The notes under the pieces were generated by a model. That model saw only the letters and a list, made by a program, of their open reading frames with translations. It was not told the DNA's origin and did no database searches. DNA of 64,000 nt, taken from the NCBI RefSeq assembly GCF_023630175.1, contig NZ_JALLIN010000004.1:124001-188000 (forward strand), written 5' to 3'. The stretch's first letter is position 1; every line of letters starts with the position of its first letter. Position numbers and translations under genes: made by a program. Shown piece by piece: positions 45,611 through 54,052 of the stretch. The stretch is from Streptomyces cellostaticus (GTDB lineage: Bacteria; Actinomycetota; Actinomycetes; Streptomycetales; Streptomycetaceae).

Positions 45611-46347
45611 ACTCGCTGATCAAGCTGGAACTGACCCGCTCCCTGCGGAACAAGAAGTTCCTTTTCTTCTCCGTGCTCTACCCCTCGTTCATCTACCTGA
45701 TCTTCTCCAGCAGCGCCGGCTCCGGGCAGCGCGTCGACGACACCGGCTTGACCGTCGCCACCTACCTGATGGTCTCCATGGCGTCCTTCGGCGCCCTGAC
45801 GGCCGTCCTCATGGGCAACAGCGAGCGCATCGCCAAGGAGCGCGAGAGCGGCTGGGTGCGGCAGCTCCGGCTGACCCCGCTGCCGGGGCGCGGCTACGTC
45901 CTCGCCAAGACCGCGAGCGCGGCCGTGGTGAGCCTGCCGTCCATCATCGTGGTGTTCCTCGTCGCAGCCGCCTTCAAGGACGTGCGCCTGGACACCTGGC
46001 AGTGGCTCGCCCTGACCGGGGTCATCTGGGCGGGCAGCCTGGTCTTCGCGGCGCTCGGCGTGGCCATCGGCTACGTCGCCTCCGGGGACGCGGTCCGCCC
46101 GATCACGATGATCGTCTACTTCGGTCTGTCGATCCTCGGCGGCCTGTGGATGCCCTCCACCACCTTCCCGCGGATCCTGCAGGACATCGCCGAGTGGCTC
46201 CCGACGCACGCGTACGCTGCACTGGGGCGGGCGATCGAGCGGAGCGAGGCCCCGCACACGACGGACGTCGCCGTCCTCGCCGTCTACTTCGTCCTCTTCG
46301 CGGGCGGCGCGGCCTGGCTGTACCGGAAGGACACGCTGAAGGCGTGA
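45607..46347 (+). CDS. ABC-2 type permease
   Basis: 246 residues, six hydrophobic segments, starting MNSLIKLELTRSLRNKKFLFF. The ABC-2 layout with GYVASGDAVRPITMIVYFGLS and GGLWMPSTTFPRILQDIAEWLPTHAY is typical of DrrB/YadH-like half permeases. Works with the preceding ATPase. Coupled by a 4-nt overlap upstream and a short overlap or gap to the kinase gene. Confidence 0.92.
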   Translation: MNSLIKLELTRSLRNKKFLFFSVLYPSFIYLIFSSSAGSGQRVDDTGLTVATYLMVSMASFGALTAVLMGNSERIAKERESGWVRQLRLTPLPGRGYVLAKTASAAVVSLPSIIVVFLVAAAFKDVRLDTWQWLALTGVIWAGSLVFAALGVAIGYVASGDAVRPITMIVYFGLSILGGLWMPSTTFPRILQDIAEWLPTHAYAALGRAIERSEAPHTTDVAVLAVYFVLFAGGAAWLYRKDTLKA

Positions 46348-46352
46348 GCGCG

Positions 46353-47522
46353 ATGACGACCGAGGACCGGCCGCGCGGCCCGGAGCGGGCGACGGGCCTG
46401 GGGCAGCCGCCCCGCAACCGCCGGGAACTGCTGCGCAAGCTCGTCTGGATCGGCGTCTGGCTCGTCTTCATGAGTTCCCCGGTCCACGACCTGGCCGCCG
46501 GCCACCACACGCCCTCGGGCACGGCGGCCGGCTGGCTGGGCCTGACGCTGTTCGCCGGGGTCTACCTGCTGCTGGTCTTCCGGAACATGGGGCATCCGAT
46601 GCGCCGGCCCCTGGTCGCCGGCCTCATCGTCGGCCTCTGCCTGCTGGCCGTCACACTGTGCCTCACGCTCGGCGCCGACTGGCTCGGCCTGTTCTGCTAC
46701 GTCTCCGTCGCCTGCGGCGCCGCCCTGCCGCTCCGGGCGGCCTACTGGGCCGTCCCGGCGACCGGCGCGGTGATGATGCTGGTCGGCCTGGCCACCGACG
46801 CCACGCAGGCGTGGAACCTGCTGCTGGTGGTGGTGCTCATCGGCTTCGCGATGGCGGGCGTCGTCCAGCTCATCCGCACCACGGTCGAGCTGCGCGAGGC
46901 CCGGGCGACCGTCGCCCATCTCGCCGCCAACGAGGAGCGGCTAAGGCTCGCCCGCGACCTGCACGACCTCCTCGGCCACTCGCTCTCCCTGATCACGCTC
47001 AAGAGCGAGCTGGCCGGCCGCATGCTGCCCGGGCACCCGGACAAGGCCGCCCAGCAGGTCGCCGACATCGAACAGGTCAGCCGCCAGGCCCTGGTGGACG
47101 TCCGGGAGGCCGTCACCGGGTACCGGCGCCCGCGCCTGTCCGCCGAGCTGGCCGGCGCCCGGGTCGCGCTGACCGCGGCCGGGGTGAGCGCCGAGCTGCC
47201 CGCCGGACCGGACCTCGCCGGCGCCGGGGAGGACAGCGAGGCCGCGCTCGCCTGGGCGCTGCGCGAGGCGGTCACCAACGTGGTCCGGCACAGCGGCGCC
47301 CGCCGCTGCGTCGTGCAGCTCCTGCACCGGCAGACCCTGGACGGCCCGATGCTCGAACTCTGCGTCGAGGACGACGGCTCCGGCGGCTCCGGCGCCCCCG
47401 GCAACGGTCTGACCGGCCTGGCGGAGCGGCTGGAGAAGGCCGGCGGCATGCTGGAGGCGGGGCGCGCCGGGCAGGGCTTCCGGCTGGTCGCCCGTGTGCC
47501 GCCGGCGCGTCGAGGGCAATAG
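46353..47522 (+). CDS. Two-component sensor histidine kinase (DesK/NarX-type)
   Basis: 389 residues. About five membrane helices (30-175), then the HisKA_3 phosphoacceptor RLARDLHDLLGHSLSLI with His204, and a HATPase with EAVTNVVRHSGARR and the glycine-rich EDDGSGGSG ... GNGLTGLAERLEKAGG. No large extracellular domain: typical of kinases that sense membrane stress or the exporter itself. A GTG three codons upstream overlapping the permease stop is a possible alternative start; GAAGG precedes the chosen ATG. Confidence 0.92.
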   Translation: MTTEDRPRGPERATGLGQPPRNRRELLRKLVWIGVWLVFMSSPVHDLAAGHHTPSGTAAGWLGLTLFAGVYLLLVFRNMGHPMRRPLVAGLIVGLCLLAVTLCLTLGADWLGLFCYVSVACGAALPLRAAYWAVPATGAVMMLVGLATDATQAWNLLLVVVLIGFAMAGVVQLIRTTVELREARATVAHLAANEERLRLARDLHDLLGHSLSLITLKSELAGRMLPGHPDKAAQQVADIEQVSRQALVDVREAVTGYRRPRLSAELAGARVALTAAGVSAELPAGPDLAGAGEDSEAALAWALREAVTNVVRHSGARRCVVQLLHRQTLDGPMLELCVEDDGSGGSGAPGNGLTGLAERLEKAGGMLEAGRAGQGFRLVARVPPARRGQ

Positions 47523-47532
47523 GATCCCGGGC

Positions 47533-48147
47533 ATGAGCAGCCCGATCAAGGTTCTCCTCGCCGAGGACCAGTCGATGGTCCGTGAGGCGCTGGCAGCCCT
47601 GCTCGGCCTCGAGGACGACATCGAGGTCGTCGCCCAGGTGGCGCGCGGCGACGAGGTGCAGGCGGCCGTCGGCGCGCACGGCGTGGACGTGGCCCTGCTC
47701 GACATCGAGATGCCCGGCTGCACCGGCATCGAGGCGGCGGCCCGGGTGCGCCGGGAGTTCCCCCAGGTGAAGCTCGTCGTGCTCACCACCTTCGGCCGCC
47801 CCGGCTATCTGCGCAGCGCCATGGAGGCCGGCGCCGACGCCTTCCTGGTGAAGGACGCGCCGGCCGCCCAACTCGCCGCAGCGGTACGCAAGGTGCTCGC
47901 CGGGGAACGGGTCATCGACCCCACCCTGGCCGCGGCCGCCCTCGCGGAGGGCGCCAACCCCCTCACCGACCGCGAACGCGAGATCCTGCGCGCGGCGGCC
48001 GACGGCTCCACCAACGCGGAACTGGCGGCGGCCCTGCACCTGTCCCAGGGCACGGTCCGCAACTACCTCTCCACGGCCATCCAGAAACTCGCGGTGCGCA
48101 ACCGGACGGAGGCGGTCCGGATGGCCCGGGAGAAGGGCTGGCTCTGA
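47533..48147 (+). CDS. NarL/FixJ-type response regulator
   Basis: 204 residues. Receiver domain with acidic pocket (LLAEDQSMVREA), phosphoacceptor Asp57 in LLDIEMPG, Thr/Lys switch residues in VVLTTFG and FLVKDAPA; C-terminal LuxR-type helix-turn-helix (LTDREREILRAAADGSTNAELAAALHLSQGTVRNYLS). Eleven bases after the kinase gene. Probably autoregulates the ABC operon via the palindrome at 44608. Confidence 0.94.
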   Translation: MSSPIKVLLAEDQSMVREALAALLGLEDDIEVVAQVARGDEVQAAVGAHGVDVALLDIEMPGCTGIEAAARVRREFPQVKLVVLTTFGRPGYLRSAMEAGADAFLVKDAPAAQLAAAVRKVLAGERVIDPTLAAAALAEGANPLTDREREILRAAADGSTNAELAAALHLSQGTVRNYLSTAIQKLAVRNRTEAVRMAREKGWL

Positions 48148-48212
48148 GGTTCCGGCCGCGCACGGCCCGCGTTCCGGCCCGGCACCGTCCGGACGGAGGC
48201 GCCTGGCGCCGC

Positions 48213-48253
48213 GTCGGCCGGGGTTCGCCCCGACGCGGCGAACCCCGGCCGAC
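48213..48253 (+). terminator. Terminator of the ABC/two-component operon
   Basis: Perfect 17-bp stem GTCGGCCGGGGTTCGCC with a 7-nt loop, 66 bp after the response-regulator stop. Confidence 0.88.
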
Positions 48254-48284
48254 ACGGCACCGGTGCCGCATCGGACAACATTCG

Positions 48285-48531
48285 CCCGACTACGACGCGG
48301 ACGGTCTCGGCTCGCTCCACCCGAGGCACAGGGGTGGGCGGTCGAGGGCGTTCTCGCTGCCGGAGCGCCGGGAGATCAAGAGGATCCCCGAGTCCGGGCC
48401 GGTCGAGCACGGCCTGCCGCTCTCGACCTGGAGTCCGGCCGGGCCGGCGGACTCCCTGGTCGCCGAGGGGGTGGCCGACGGCATCAGCCAGGAGGGCCGT
48501 GCGCCCGACTCCACGGGGAGGGCGAACCGGG
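48285..48531 (+). pseudogene. Remnant of an IS630-family transposase (helix-turn-helix region)
   Basis: One forward frame (phase of position 48291) reads DYDADGLGSLHPRHRGGRSR, then FSLPERREIKRI, EHGLPLSTWS and VAEGVADGISQEG. This follows the N-terminal DNA-binding region of Streptomyces IS630-like transposases (GLASLHPRYRGGRP-F-L-ERREIKKI-HGLPFSTWSL-LVAEGVVDDISHEGLR). There is no start codon, and the DDE domain is absent. About 82 codons remain. Confidence 0.75.
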
Positions 48532-48596
48532 TGTCCGTGCGACCGGCCCCGCCGGGGTCGACTCACCCGCGTCCGGTGCGCGGGCGCGTCCGGCGT

Positions 48597-49403
48597 TCAG
48601 GCCGCGGCACGCAGGACGTACGCCGTCATCGGGGCGCTGACCGGACCCGGGCCCAGACGGGCCGTCATCTCATCGATGACGGTGGCCCGGACGGCGGGTC
48701 CGCCGCCGCGCTCCTCAACGGCCGTGCGCACCGGTGTCCCGGTGAGGTACCCGGTGGCAAGGTCGGCGGTCGACGCGGCCCGCCCCTGAAGCGTCAGCTC
48801 CCGCACGTCCTCGACGGCGAACCCGGCGGCCGCCAGATCGGCGGCCACGACAGCGGGGTCGGCATAGCCGTGCGGAACCGTCCGGAAGAACTGCGGCGGG
48901 TCGACCGGGAAGGCCCGCTCCAACCCGGCCTGCAGCGCGACTTCGAAGGCGTGCGTCCCGAGCGGGCCCCAGGTGTTGAACAGGAACCGGCCGCCCGGGG
49001 CCAGCACCCGGCGGACCTCGGTGAAGGCCTCGATGCGGTGGGGAAAGAACATCACACCGAACTGGCAGACCACCAGGTCGAAGCCGCCGGCCGGGAACGG
49101 CAGCCGCTGCGCGTCGGCCTGCCGCCACACCGCGCCAGGGGCCCGGGTCGACCCGAAAGCGACCATGGCCTCGTTCACGTCGGTGGCGGTCACCTCGGCC
49201 GAGGGTGCCACTGCGAGCAGGGCCGATGTCAACACGCCGGTTCCCGCTGCGAGTTCGAGGATGCGCCGAGGGTGGAGTGCCGCCGCCCGGGCAGTCAGGT
49301 CCTCGGCGAAGGGCCGGAAGACCACCGGCACGAGGTACCGCTCATAGGCCACCGGCATGGATTCGGACCATCGCCGGTCGGCAGTGCTTCCCGTCACCCT
49401 CAT
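48597..49403 (-). CDS. Class I SAM-dependent methyltransferase (UbiE/Methyltransf_11 type)
   Basis: 268 residues. SAM motif I RILELAAGTGVLTSALL, acidic motif II TATDVNEAM, motif with ADAQRLPFPAGGFDLVVCQFG, and post-motif VRRVLAPGGRFLFNTW. Substrate unknown. ATG at MRVTGSTADRRWSESM chosen over 22 codons of low-similarity upstream frame. Confidence 0.88.
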   Translation of the reverse strand: MRVTGSTADRRWSESMPVAYERYLVPVVFRPFAEDLTARAAALHPRRILELAAGTGVLTSALLAVAPSAEVTATDVNEAMVAFGSTRAPGAVWRQADAQRLPFPAGGFDLVVCQFGVMFFPHRIEAFTEVRRVLAPGGRFLFNTWGPLGTHAFEVALQAGLERAFPVDPPQFFRTVPHGYADPAVVAADLAAAGFAVEDVRELTLQGRAASTADLATGYLTGTPVRTAVEERGGGPAVRATVIDEMTARLGPGPVSAPMTAYVLRAAA

Positions 49404-49507
49404 GACGGTAGCGCCGCGTCGGGAGATGACTTCCCCGCCGCGCCGCCATGCACCCGGAGCTGGACCCACCTGACCGAGCGGCAGGGCGAACGTTCCCCGG
49501 CACGAGG

Positions 49508-50374
49508 CTAGTTGAGCATCGCCCGGGCCGTCCGCGCCTGGCGGCGCACCCGGTCGGCGGCCGGTTCGTCGACCACCTCGATCAGGTGCGCGTAGGCGTC
49601 CAGCTCCGTGGCGCCCTCCTCGAACTCACCTCGCTGCACCAGTAGGTGACCGCGTTCGTAGCGCAGCTTCGCCGGATGCGCGGGCAGCAGCAGGCTCAGC
49701 TCCACGGCCCACAGCGCGACGTCCGAGCGCTCGGGGCGCGCGGCGGCCCACGCCCGGACGTTGTTGAGGATGCGCTGCACGACCTCCAGAGGTGTCGCGG
49801 GCTCCAGCATCGACGGCTGCAACGGTGATCCGGTGGCCCCGGCGACGAGCAGCTCGGCGTCCGCGCCGGCCAGCACCCGGCCGCCGTCGAACGGATCGGC
49901 CAGCACCTGCTCCGGCGCCGCCCCGAACCCGACCACGAAGTGCCCCGGCAGCGCGACCCCGTACACCGGGGCCCCCGCCCGCCGGGCGACCTCCAGCCAC
50001 ACCACCGACAGCAGGATCGGCAGCCCGCGCCGCCGCCGCAGCACCTCGTGCAGCAGCGAGGACTCCAGCCGCTGGTAGTCGGCGGGGACGCCGTGGAACG
50101 CCTCGTCCCCGCCCAGGAGCCGGCGCACCGCCTCCGCCCACGCCCGCGGCCCGCCCGGCCGGTACGGCAGCCGTCCGGCCAGCCCGTCCAGTTCGAGCTG
50201 GGCGGCGTCGATGCCGTCCTCGTCCAGCGAGCCGTCCGCCTCCGCGCCGATCAGCAGGCACAGCGCCGACAGGTCCGGCCGCTCGGACCTGGCCTCGGCG
50301 CCGAACCGCCGCCGCAGCTCCGCGGACCGCTCCGGCGGAGGCGGGTACGGGGGCGGGAGTCGAGGGTGCCGCAT
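49508..50374 (-). CDS. SirB1-like transglutaminase-fold/TPR protein
   Basis: 288 residues. The central LLHEVLRRRRGLPILLSVVWLEVARRAGAPVYGVALPGHFVV, then DPFDGG, is the SirB1/transglutaminase-like core in which the usual Cys of the papain fold is absent; PGHFVV carries the conserved His. The C-terminal third (ILNNVRAWAAARPERSDVALWAVELSLLLP ...) is a TPR-like segment. Role unknown. Start uncertain: a GTG five codons upstream is possible; the ATG has GGGAGGG 12 nt away. Confidence 0.8.
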   Translation of the reverse strand: MRHPRLPPPYPPPPERSAELRRRFGAEARSERPDLSALCLLIGAEADGSLDEDGIDAAQLELDGLAGRLPYRPGGPRAWAEAVRRLLGGDEAFHGVPADYQRLESSLLHEVLRRRRGLPILLSVVWLEVARRAGAPVYGVALPGHFVVGFGAAPEQVLADPFDGGRVLAGADAELLVAGATGSPLQPSMLEPATPLEVVQRILNNVRAWAAARPERSDVALWAVELSLLLPAHPAKLRYERGHLLVQRGEFEEGATELDAYAHLIEVVDEPAADRVRRQARTARAMLN

Positions 50375-50403
50375 GTCTGGGTCATGCCCTCCCACGGCGA
50401 TCG

Positions 50404-51420
50404 CTACGACCCTCCGGTGCCACCGGTGTCCGGCCGGCGGTAGTGGTGGTACGCGTGGTGGGGTGCGAGGCCCAGCCGGGCGTACAGGCCCCGGGCCCCC
50501 TCGTTGGCGGTCTCCACCTGCAGCCAGGCCGCCGAGGCGCCCTCGTCCAGGGCCCGCCGGGCCAGCGCCGCCATCACCTCGGTGGCGAGACCCCGGCGGC
50601 GGCGCGCGGGATCGACCTCCACGGCGGCGAACCCGGCCCAGCGCCCGTCCACCACGCACCGCCCGATCGCCGCCGGAGCCTCACCGGCGGCACCGGGCAC
50701 GGTCGCGAACCACACCGAGGGGCCACCGGCGAGCACCCGCAGGGCCACCTCGCCCACCCCCTCGCGCCGGTACCGGGCGAGCCACGCCTCGTCCACCTCC
50801 CGGGACAGCACCACCCCGGCGCCCTCGGCGGTGTCCGCGACCGGCGCCAGCGCCCCGGTCCACAGCCCGGAGGACACCTCGCGCACCCAGCCGCGCCGCT
50901 CCAGCTCCGCGCACAGCACCTCCTGGGTGCCCTCGGCGCCGGTCGCGGTCTGCACGTAGGCGGGCAGGCCCCGCTCGCCGTACCAGCGCCGTACGGCCTC
51001 CAGGGCGGCGTCGAGACCGAGTCCCGGGTCACCGAGCGGCAGTACGCTGTTGGCGCGCCGGGTGAACCCTCCGGCCGCGCGCAGCTCCCACTCGCCGAGC
51101 CGCTCGCTCTCCACCGGCCGCCACGCCCGGGCGGCGACCCGGGCCAGCTCCGCGTAGGTGGCGGCCGGCCCCCGGCGGCGGGCCGGCGCTGCCGGGATCA
51201 CCTTCCCCGCGACCAGCGCGGACTCCGCGATCCGGACACTCCGGCCGTCCCGCGATGTGATCATGAGCACGCCGTCGTCCCATGATGTGAGAACGCCGAC
51301 CGTGTCGGTGAACTTCTCCGGCCCGGTCCCGGGCTCGCCGAGGCGTCGTATCGAGACGCGTTTTCCCACGTCAGCGGCGGTGATGCGGACCGTGAGGCGT
51401 CCGTGCGCCGAGATTTCCAC
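50404..51420 (-). CDS. GNAT acetyltransferase with N-terminal beta-barrel domain
   Basis: 338 residues, GTG start (VEISAHGRLTVRITAADVGKRVS). Residues 1-75 look like a small beta domain (SIRRLGEPGTGPEKFTDTVGVLTSWDDGVLMITSRDG), found ahead of GNAT domains in actinobacteria; the C-terminal acetyl-CoA site is VEVDPARRRRGLATEVMAALARRAL with LQVETANEGARGLYARLGL. Substrate unknown. Divergent from fdxA with a 140-bp shared upstream region. Confidence 0.88.
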   Translation of the reverse strand: MEISAHGRLTVRITAADVGKRVSIRRLGEPGTGPEKFTDTVGVLTSWDDGVLMITSRDGRSVRIAESALVAGKVIPAAPARRRGPAATYAELARVAARAWRPVESERLGEWELRAAGGFTRRANSVLPLGDPGLGLDAALEAVRRWYGERGLPAYVQTATGAEGTQEVLCAELERRGWVREVSSGLWTGALAPVADTAEGAGVVLSREVDEAWLARYRREGVGEVALRVLAGGPSVWFATVPGAAGEAPAAIGRCVVDGRWAGFAAVEVDPARRRRGLATEVMAALARRALDEGASAAWLQVETANEGARGLYARLGLAPHHAYHHYRRPDTGGTGGS

Positions 51421-51560
51421 TGGTCAGTTCACCCCTCCTGTTCGGATCTTGCCCCAGAACGGAGATACTAGGGGCGGGCATCGACGACGCCGCGCTCCCG
51501 CGCGCCAGGCGGCGGAGCCTACGGAGGCCCGCCAGCGCCCTATCGAGGAGGAACGACAGC

Positions 51561-51878
51561 GTGACCTACGTCATCGCGCAGCCTTGTGTCGACGTGAAGG
51601 ACAAGGCGTGCATCGAGGAGTGCCCGGTCGACTGCATCTACGAGGGCCAGCGGTCCTTGTACATCCACCCGGACGAATGCGTCGACTGTGGTGCCTGTGA
51701 GCCGGTCTGCCCGGTCGAGGCGATCTTCTACGAGGACGACACTCCGGAGGAGTGGAAGGACTACTACAAGGCGAACGTCGAGTTCTTCGACGAGCTGGGC
51801 TCCCCCGGCGGGGCCAGCAAGCTGGGCCTGATCGAGCGGGACCACCCCTTCATCGCCGCGCTGCCGCCGCAGGCCTAG
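51561..51878 (+). CDS. fdxA: 7Fe ferredoxin
   Basis: 105 residues, GTG start with GAGGAG about 10 nt upstream. Cys9, Cys17 and Cys50 fit the 3Fe-4S site and Cys21, Cys40, Cys43 and Cys46 the 4Fe-4S site of 7Fe ferredoxins; Cys25 is the extra cysteine. The acidic C-terminal extension (EEWKDYYKANVEFFDEL) is typical. Likely an electron donor to cytochromes P450 or other oxidoreductases. Followed by dapC after 180 bp and a hairpin. Confidence 0.95.
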   Translation: MTYVIAQPCVDVKDKACIEECPVDCIYEGQRSLYIHPDECVDCGACEPVCPVEAIFYEDDTPEEWKDYYKANVEFFDELGSPGGASKLGLIERDHPFIAALPPQA

Positions 51879-51905
51879 GGTCCGTCGTTCGGGTCGGGCC
51901 GGATC
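51874..51905. repeat. 32-nt repeat copy 1, after fdxA
   Basis: Begins at the fdxA stop region (CCTAGGG...) and ends GGGCCGGATC; 28 of 32 positions match the copy at 53152-53183. It forms the left arm of a hairpin with CGTTCGGGTC pairing to GACCCGAACG at about 51911-51920, so it also serves as the fdxA terminator. Confidence 0.75.
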
Positions 51906-52058
51906 AGCCGTGACCCGAACGAGCGGCCCTGGTCGCGCCGCCGGGCGCCGGCCCGGCGGCCCGCAGCGCGCCGCCCCGGTCCCGTACGGCCGATCGGCTC
52001 TCGATCGGCGCCGTACGGGACCGTGGCGTTCGCCGAAGCAGAAAGTGAGCCAGCACCC

Positions 52059-53156
52059 GTGTCCGCAGTCTCCGACCGGCTTCCGACCTTCCCCTGGGAC
52101 AAGCTGGAGCCGTACAAGAAGACGGCCGCGGCCCACCCCGGCGGCATCGTCGACCTGTCCGTCGGCACCCCGGTCGACCCGGTCCCCGAACTGATCCAGA
52201 AGGCGCTGGTCGGCGCCGCCGACTCGCCGGGCTACCCGACGGTCTGGGGCACCCCGGCGCTGCGCGACGCGATCACCGGCTGGCTGGAGCGCCGGCTGGG
52301 CGCCCGGGACGTGACCCACCGGCACGTCCTGCCGATCGTCGGCTCCAAGGAACTGGTGGCCTGGCTCCCCACCCAGCTCGGCCTGGGCCCCGGTGACAGG
52401 GTCGCCCACCCGCGCCTGGCCTACCCCACGTACGAGGTCGGTGCCCGCCTGGCCCGCGCCGAGTACGAGGTCTACGACGACCCGCGCGACCTGGACCCGG
52501 CGAACCTCCGGCTCCTGTGGCTCAACTCCCCGTCGAACCCGACCGGCAGGGTCCTGTCCAAGGACGAGCTGACGGGCATCGTCGCCTGGGCCCGCGCCCA
52601 CGGCGTGCTCCTCGTCTCCGACGAGTGCTACCTCGAACTGGGCTGGGAGGCCGACCCGGTCTCCGTCCTGCACCCGGATGTCAACGGCGGCTCCTACGAC
52701 GGCATCGTGGCCGTCCACTCGCTCTCCAAGCGGTCCAACCTCGCCGGCTACCGCGCCGCCTTCCTGGCGGGCGATCCGGCCGTCCTGGGCCCGCTGCTGG
52801 AGATCCGCAAGCACGGCGGCATGATGACCTCGGCGCCCACCCAGGCCGCGGTGGTGGCGGCCCTGGGCGACGACGAGCACGTCCGCGTCCAGCGCGAGCG
52901 CTACGCCGCCCGGCGCGCGCTGCTGCGCGACGCCCTGCTCGGCCACGGCTTCCGCATCGAGCACAGCGAGGCCAGCCTCTACCTGTGGGCCACCCGCGAC
53001 GAGTCCTGCTGGGACACCGTCGCCCACCTGGCCGACCTGGGCATCCTGGTCGCGCCGGGCGACTTCTACGGCGAGGCCGGCGACCGTTTCGTGCGCGTCG
53101 CCCTGACCGCGACGGACGAGCGGGTCCGGGCCGCGGTGGAGCGCCTCGCCCCCTAG
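52059..53156 (+). CDS. dapC: Succinyldiaminopimelate aminotransferase
   Basis: PLP fold-type I enzyme of the succinylase branch of DAP/lysine synthesis. 365 residues, GTG start (VSAVSDRLPTFPWDKL). PLP Lys is in HSLSKRSNLAGYRAAF; SPSNPTG and DECYLELGW are family motifs. dapE, the next enzyme of the branch, lies 2 kb downstream. Ribosome-binding site weak (GTGAG). An upstream ATG-like extension of 12 codons is less likely. Confidence 0.92.
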   Translation: MSAVSDRLPTFPWDKLEPYKKTAAAHPGGIVDLSVGTPVDPVPELIQKALVGAADSPGYPTVWGTPALRDAITGWLERRLGARDVTHRHVLPIVGSKELVAWLPTQLGLGPGDRVAHPRLAYPTYEVGARLARAEYEVYDDPRDLDPANLRLLWLNSPSNPTGRVLSKDELTGIVAWARAHGVLLVSDECYLELGWEADPVSVLHPDVNGGSYDGIVAVHSLSKRSNLAGYRAAFLAGDPAVLGPLLEIRKHGGMMTSAPTQAAVVAALGDDEHVRVQRERYAARRALLRDALLGHGFRIEHSEASLYLWATRDESCWDTVAHLADLGILVAPGDFYGEAGDRFVRVALTATDERVRAAVERLAP

Positions 53157-53183
53157 GGCCCCTCGTTCCGGACGGGCCGGATC
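53152..53183. repeat. 32-nt repeat copy 2, after dapC
   Basis: Starts at the dapC stop codon (CCTAGGG) and shares 28 of 32 positions with the copy after fdxA. GGACGGGCC within it pairs with GGCCCGTCC at about 53200-53209, forming a terminator-like stem. Confidence 0.72.
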
Positions 53184-53257
53184 GGGCGAAGGGCCCCGGG
53201 CCCGTCCCGACCGCCCTGACCGCCGGGCGGCACGCCCCGGCGGCCGCGGACACGCGA

Positions 53258-53288
53258 ACGGGGTCCGGGAAGCGCTCCCGGACCCCGT
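53258..53288. terminator. Bidirectional terminator between dapC and a converging gene
   Basis: ACGGGGTCCGGGA with a 5-nt loop and its exact complement; 13-bp stem. Serves dapC (+) and the secreted protein gene (-). Confidence 0.85.
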
Positions 53289-53312
53289 CGGCCGTCTGCC
53301 GTGACGGCGGGC

Positions 53313-53780
53313 TCAGCCGCCGAGCGGGAGCTGGGCGGCCGGCAGGGACGACGTCGGCAGGGACGACGTCGGCAGCCCGCCCTGGCCCAGCGAGCCCGTG
53401 GGCAGCCCGCCCGCCGCGCCCAGGGCGGTGCGCCCGACGACACCGCCGGCCGTCCGGGCCGCGTCACCGGCCGCCTTCTTCGCCGCGGGCGCGGCCTTCT
53501 TCACGGCACCGGCGCCGGTCCTGGCCACCGACGGGGCCGCCTTCTTGGCCGCCTTGCCGCCCGTGTTGCCGGCGATACCGGTGACGTGCTGCGTCGCACC
53601 GTCGACGGTGCTGCCGACGCCGGCCGCGCCGTCCAGCGCGGTCAGGCCGCCCAGCTCCGGCGCGGCCGCCGGCAGGTTCGTGGCCGCGCCGGCAGAGCCG
53701 GCCGCACCGACCCCGGCGGCCGCTCCCGCTGCGACGAGCAGCGCGGCACGGGCGATCCGGCGGGTCAGGGGGAGGGACAT
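53313..53780 (-). CDS. Secreted Lys/Ala-rich protein of unknown function
   Basis: 155 residues. Signal peptide MSLPLTRRIARAALLVAAGA ... AGSAGAA. The mature part is Ala/Gly/Lys-rich with AKKAAP and KKAA units (about 84-110) resembling histone-H1-like tails, and ends in LPTSSLPTSSLPAAQLPLGG. Low complexity prevents a functional call; DNA or cell-wall polymer binding could be imagined. GGAGGG immediately precedes the ATG region. Confidence 0.7.
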   Translation of the reverse strand: MSLPLTRRIARAALLVAAGAAAGVGAAGSAGAATNLPAAAPELGGLTALDGAAGVGSTVDGATQHVTGIAGNTGGKAAKKAAPSVARTGAGAVKKAAPAAKKAAGDAARTAGGVVGRTALGAAGGLPTGSLGQGGLPTSSLPTSSLPAAQLPLGG

Positions 53781-54052
53781 GGTGCTCCATTCGACGGGAG
53801 GAACGGTGGTGTGTCCGGGCCCGGACGCCGTGCTTACCGCTCGAAGCCGATGAAGGTTGCGGAAGCCGAAGGTAAAGAATGGGCAACGCATCGCATTATC
53901 TTCTGTGGATAAAAACGGGCAAAGGGAGTCCGCGGGGGGTCGCGGAGAATCGTTACGCCTCTTGATTCACAAGGGTGTCGACGCGATTTCCGCCCCCGGC
54001 CGCGACGACCTCCACCGAGCGGCCGCGCAACCCGGCCGGGGGATTCGCCGTA

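Larger units (their letters stand above)
48148..48596. other. Intergenic region with terminator and transposase relic
   Basis: 449 bp between the response regulator and a converging methyltransferase gene. Contains the hairpin at 48213-48253 and the IS630-like relic at 48285-48531. Nothing else seen. Confidence 0.6.
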
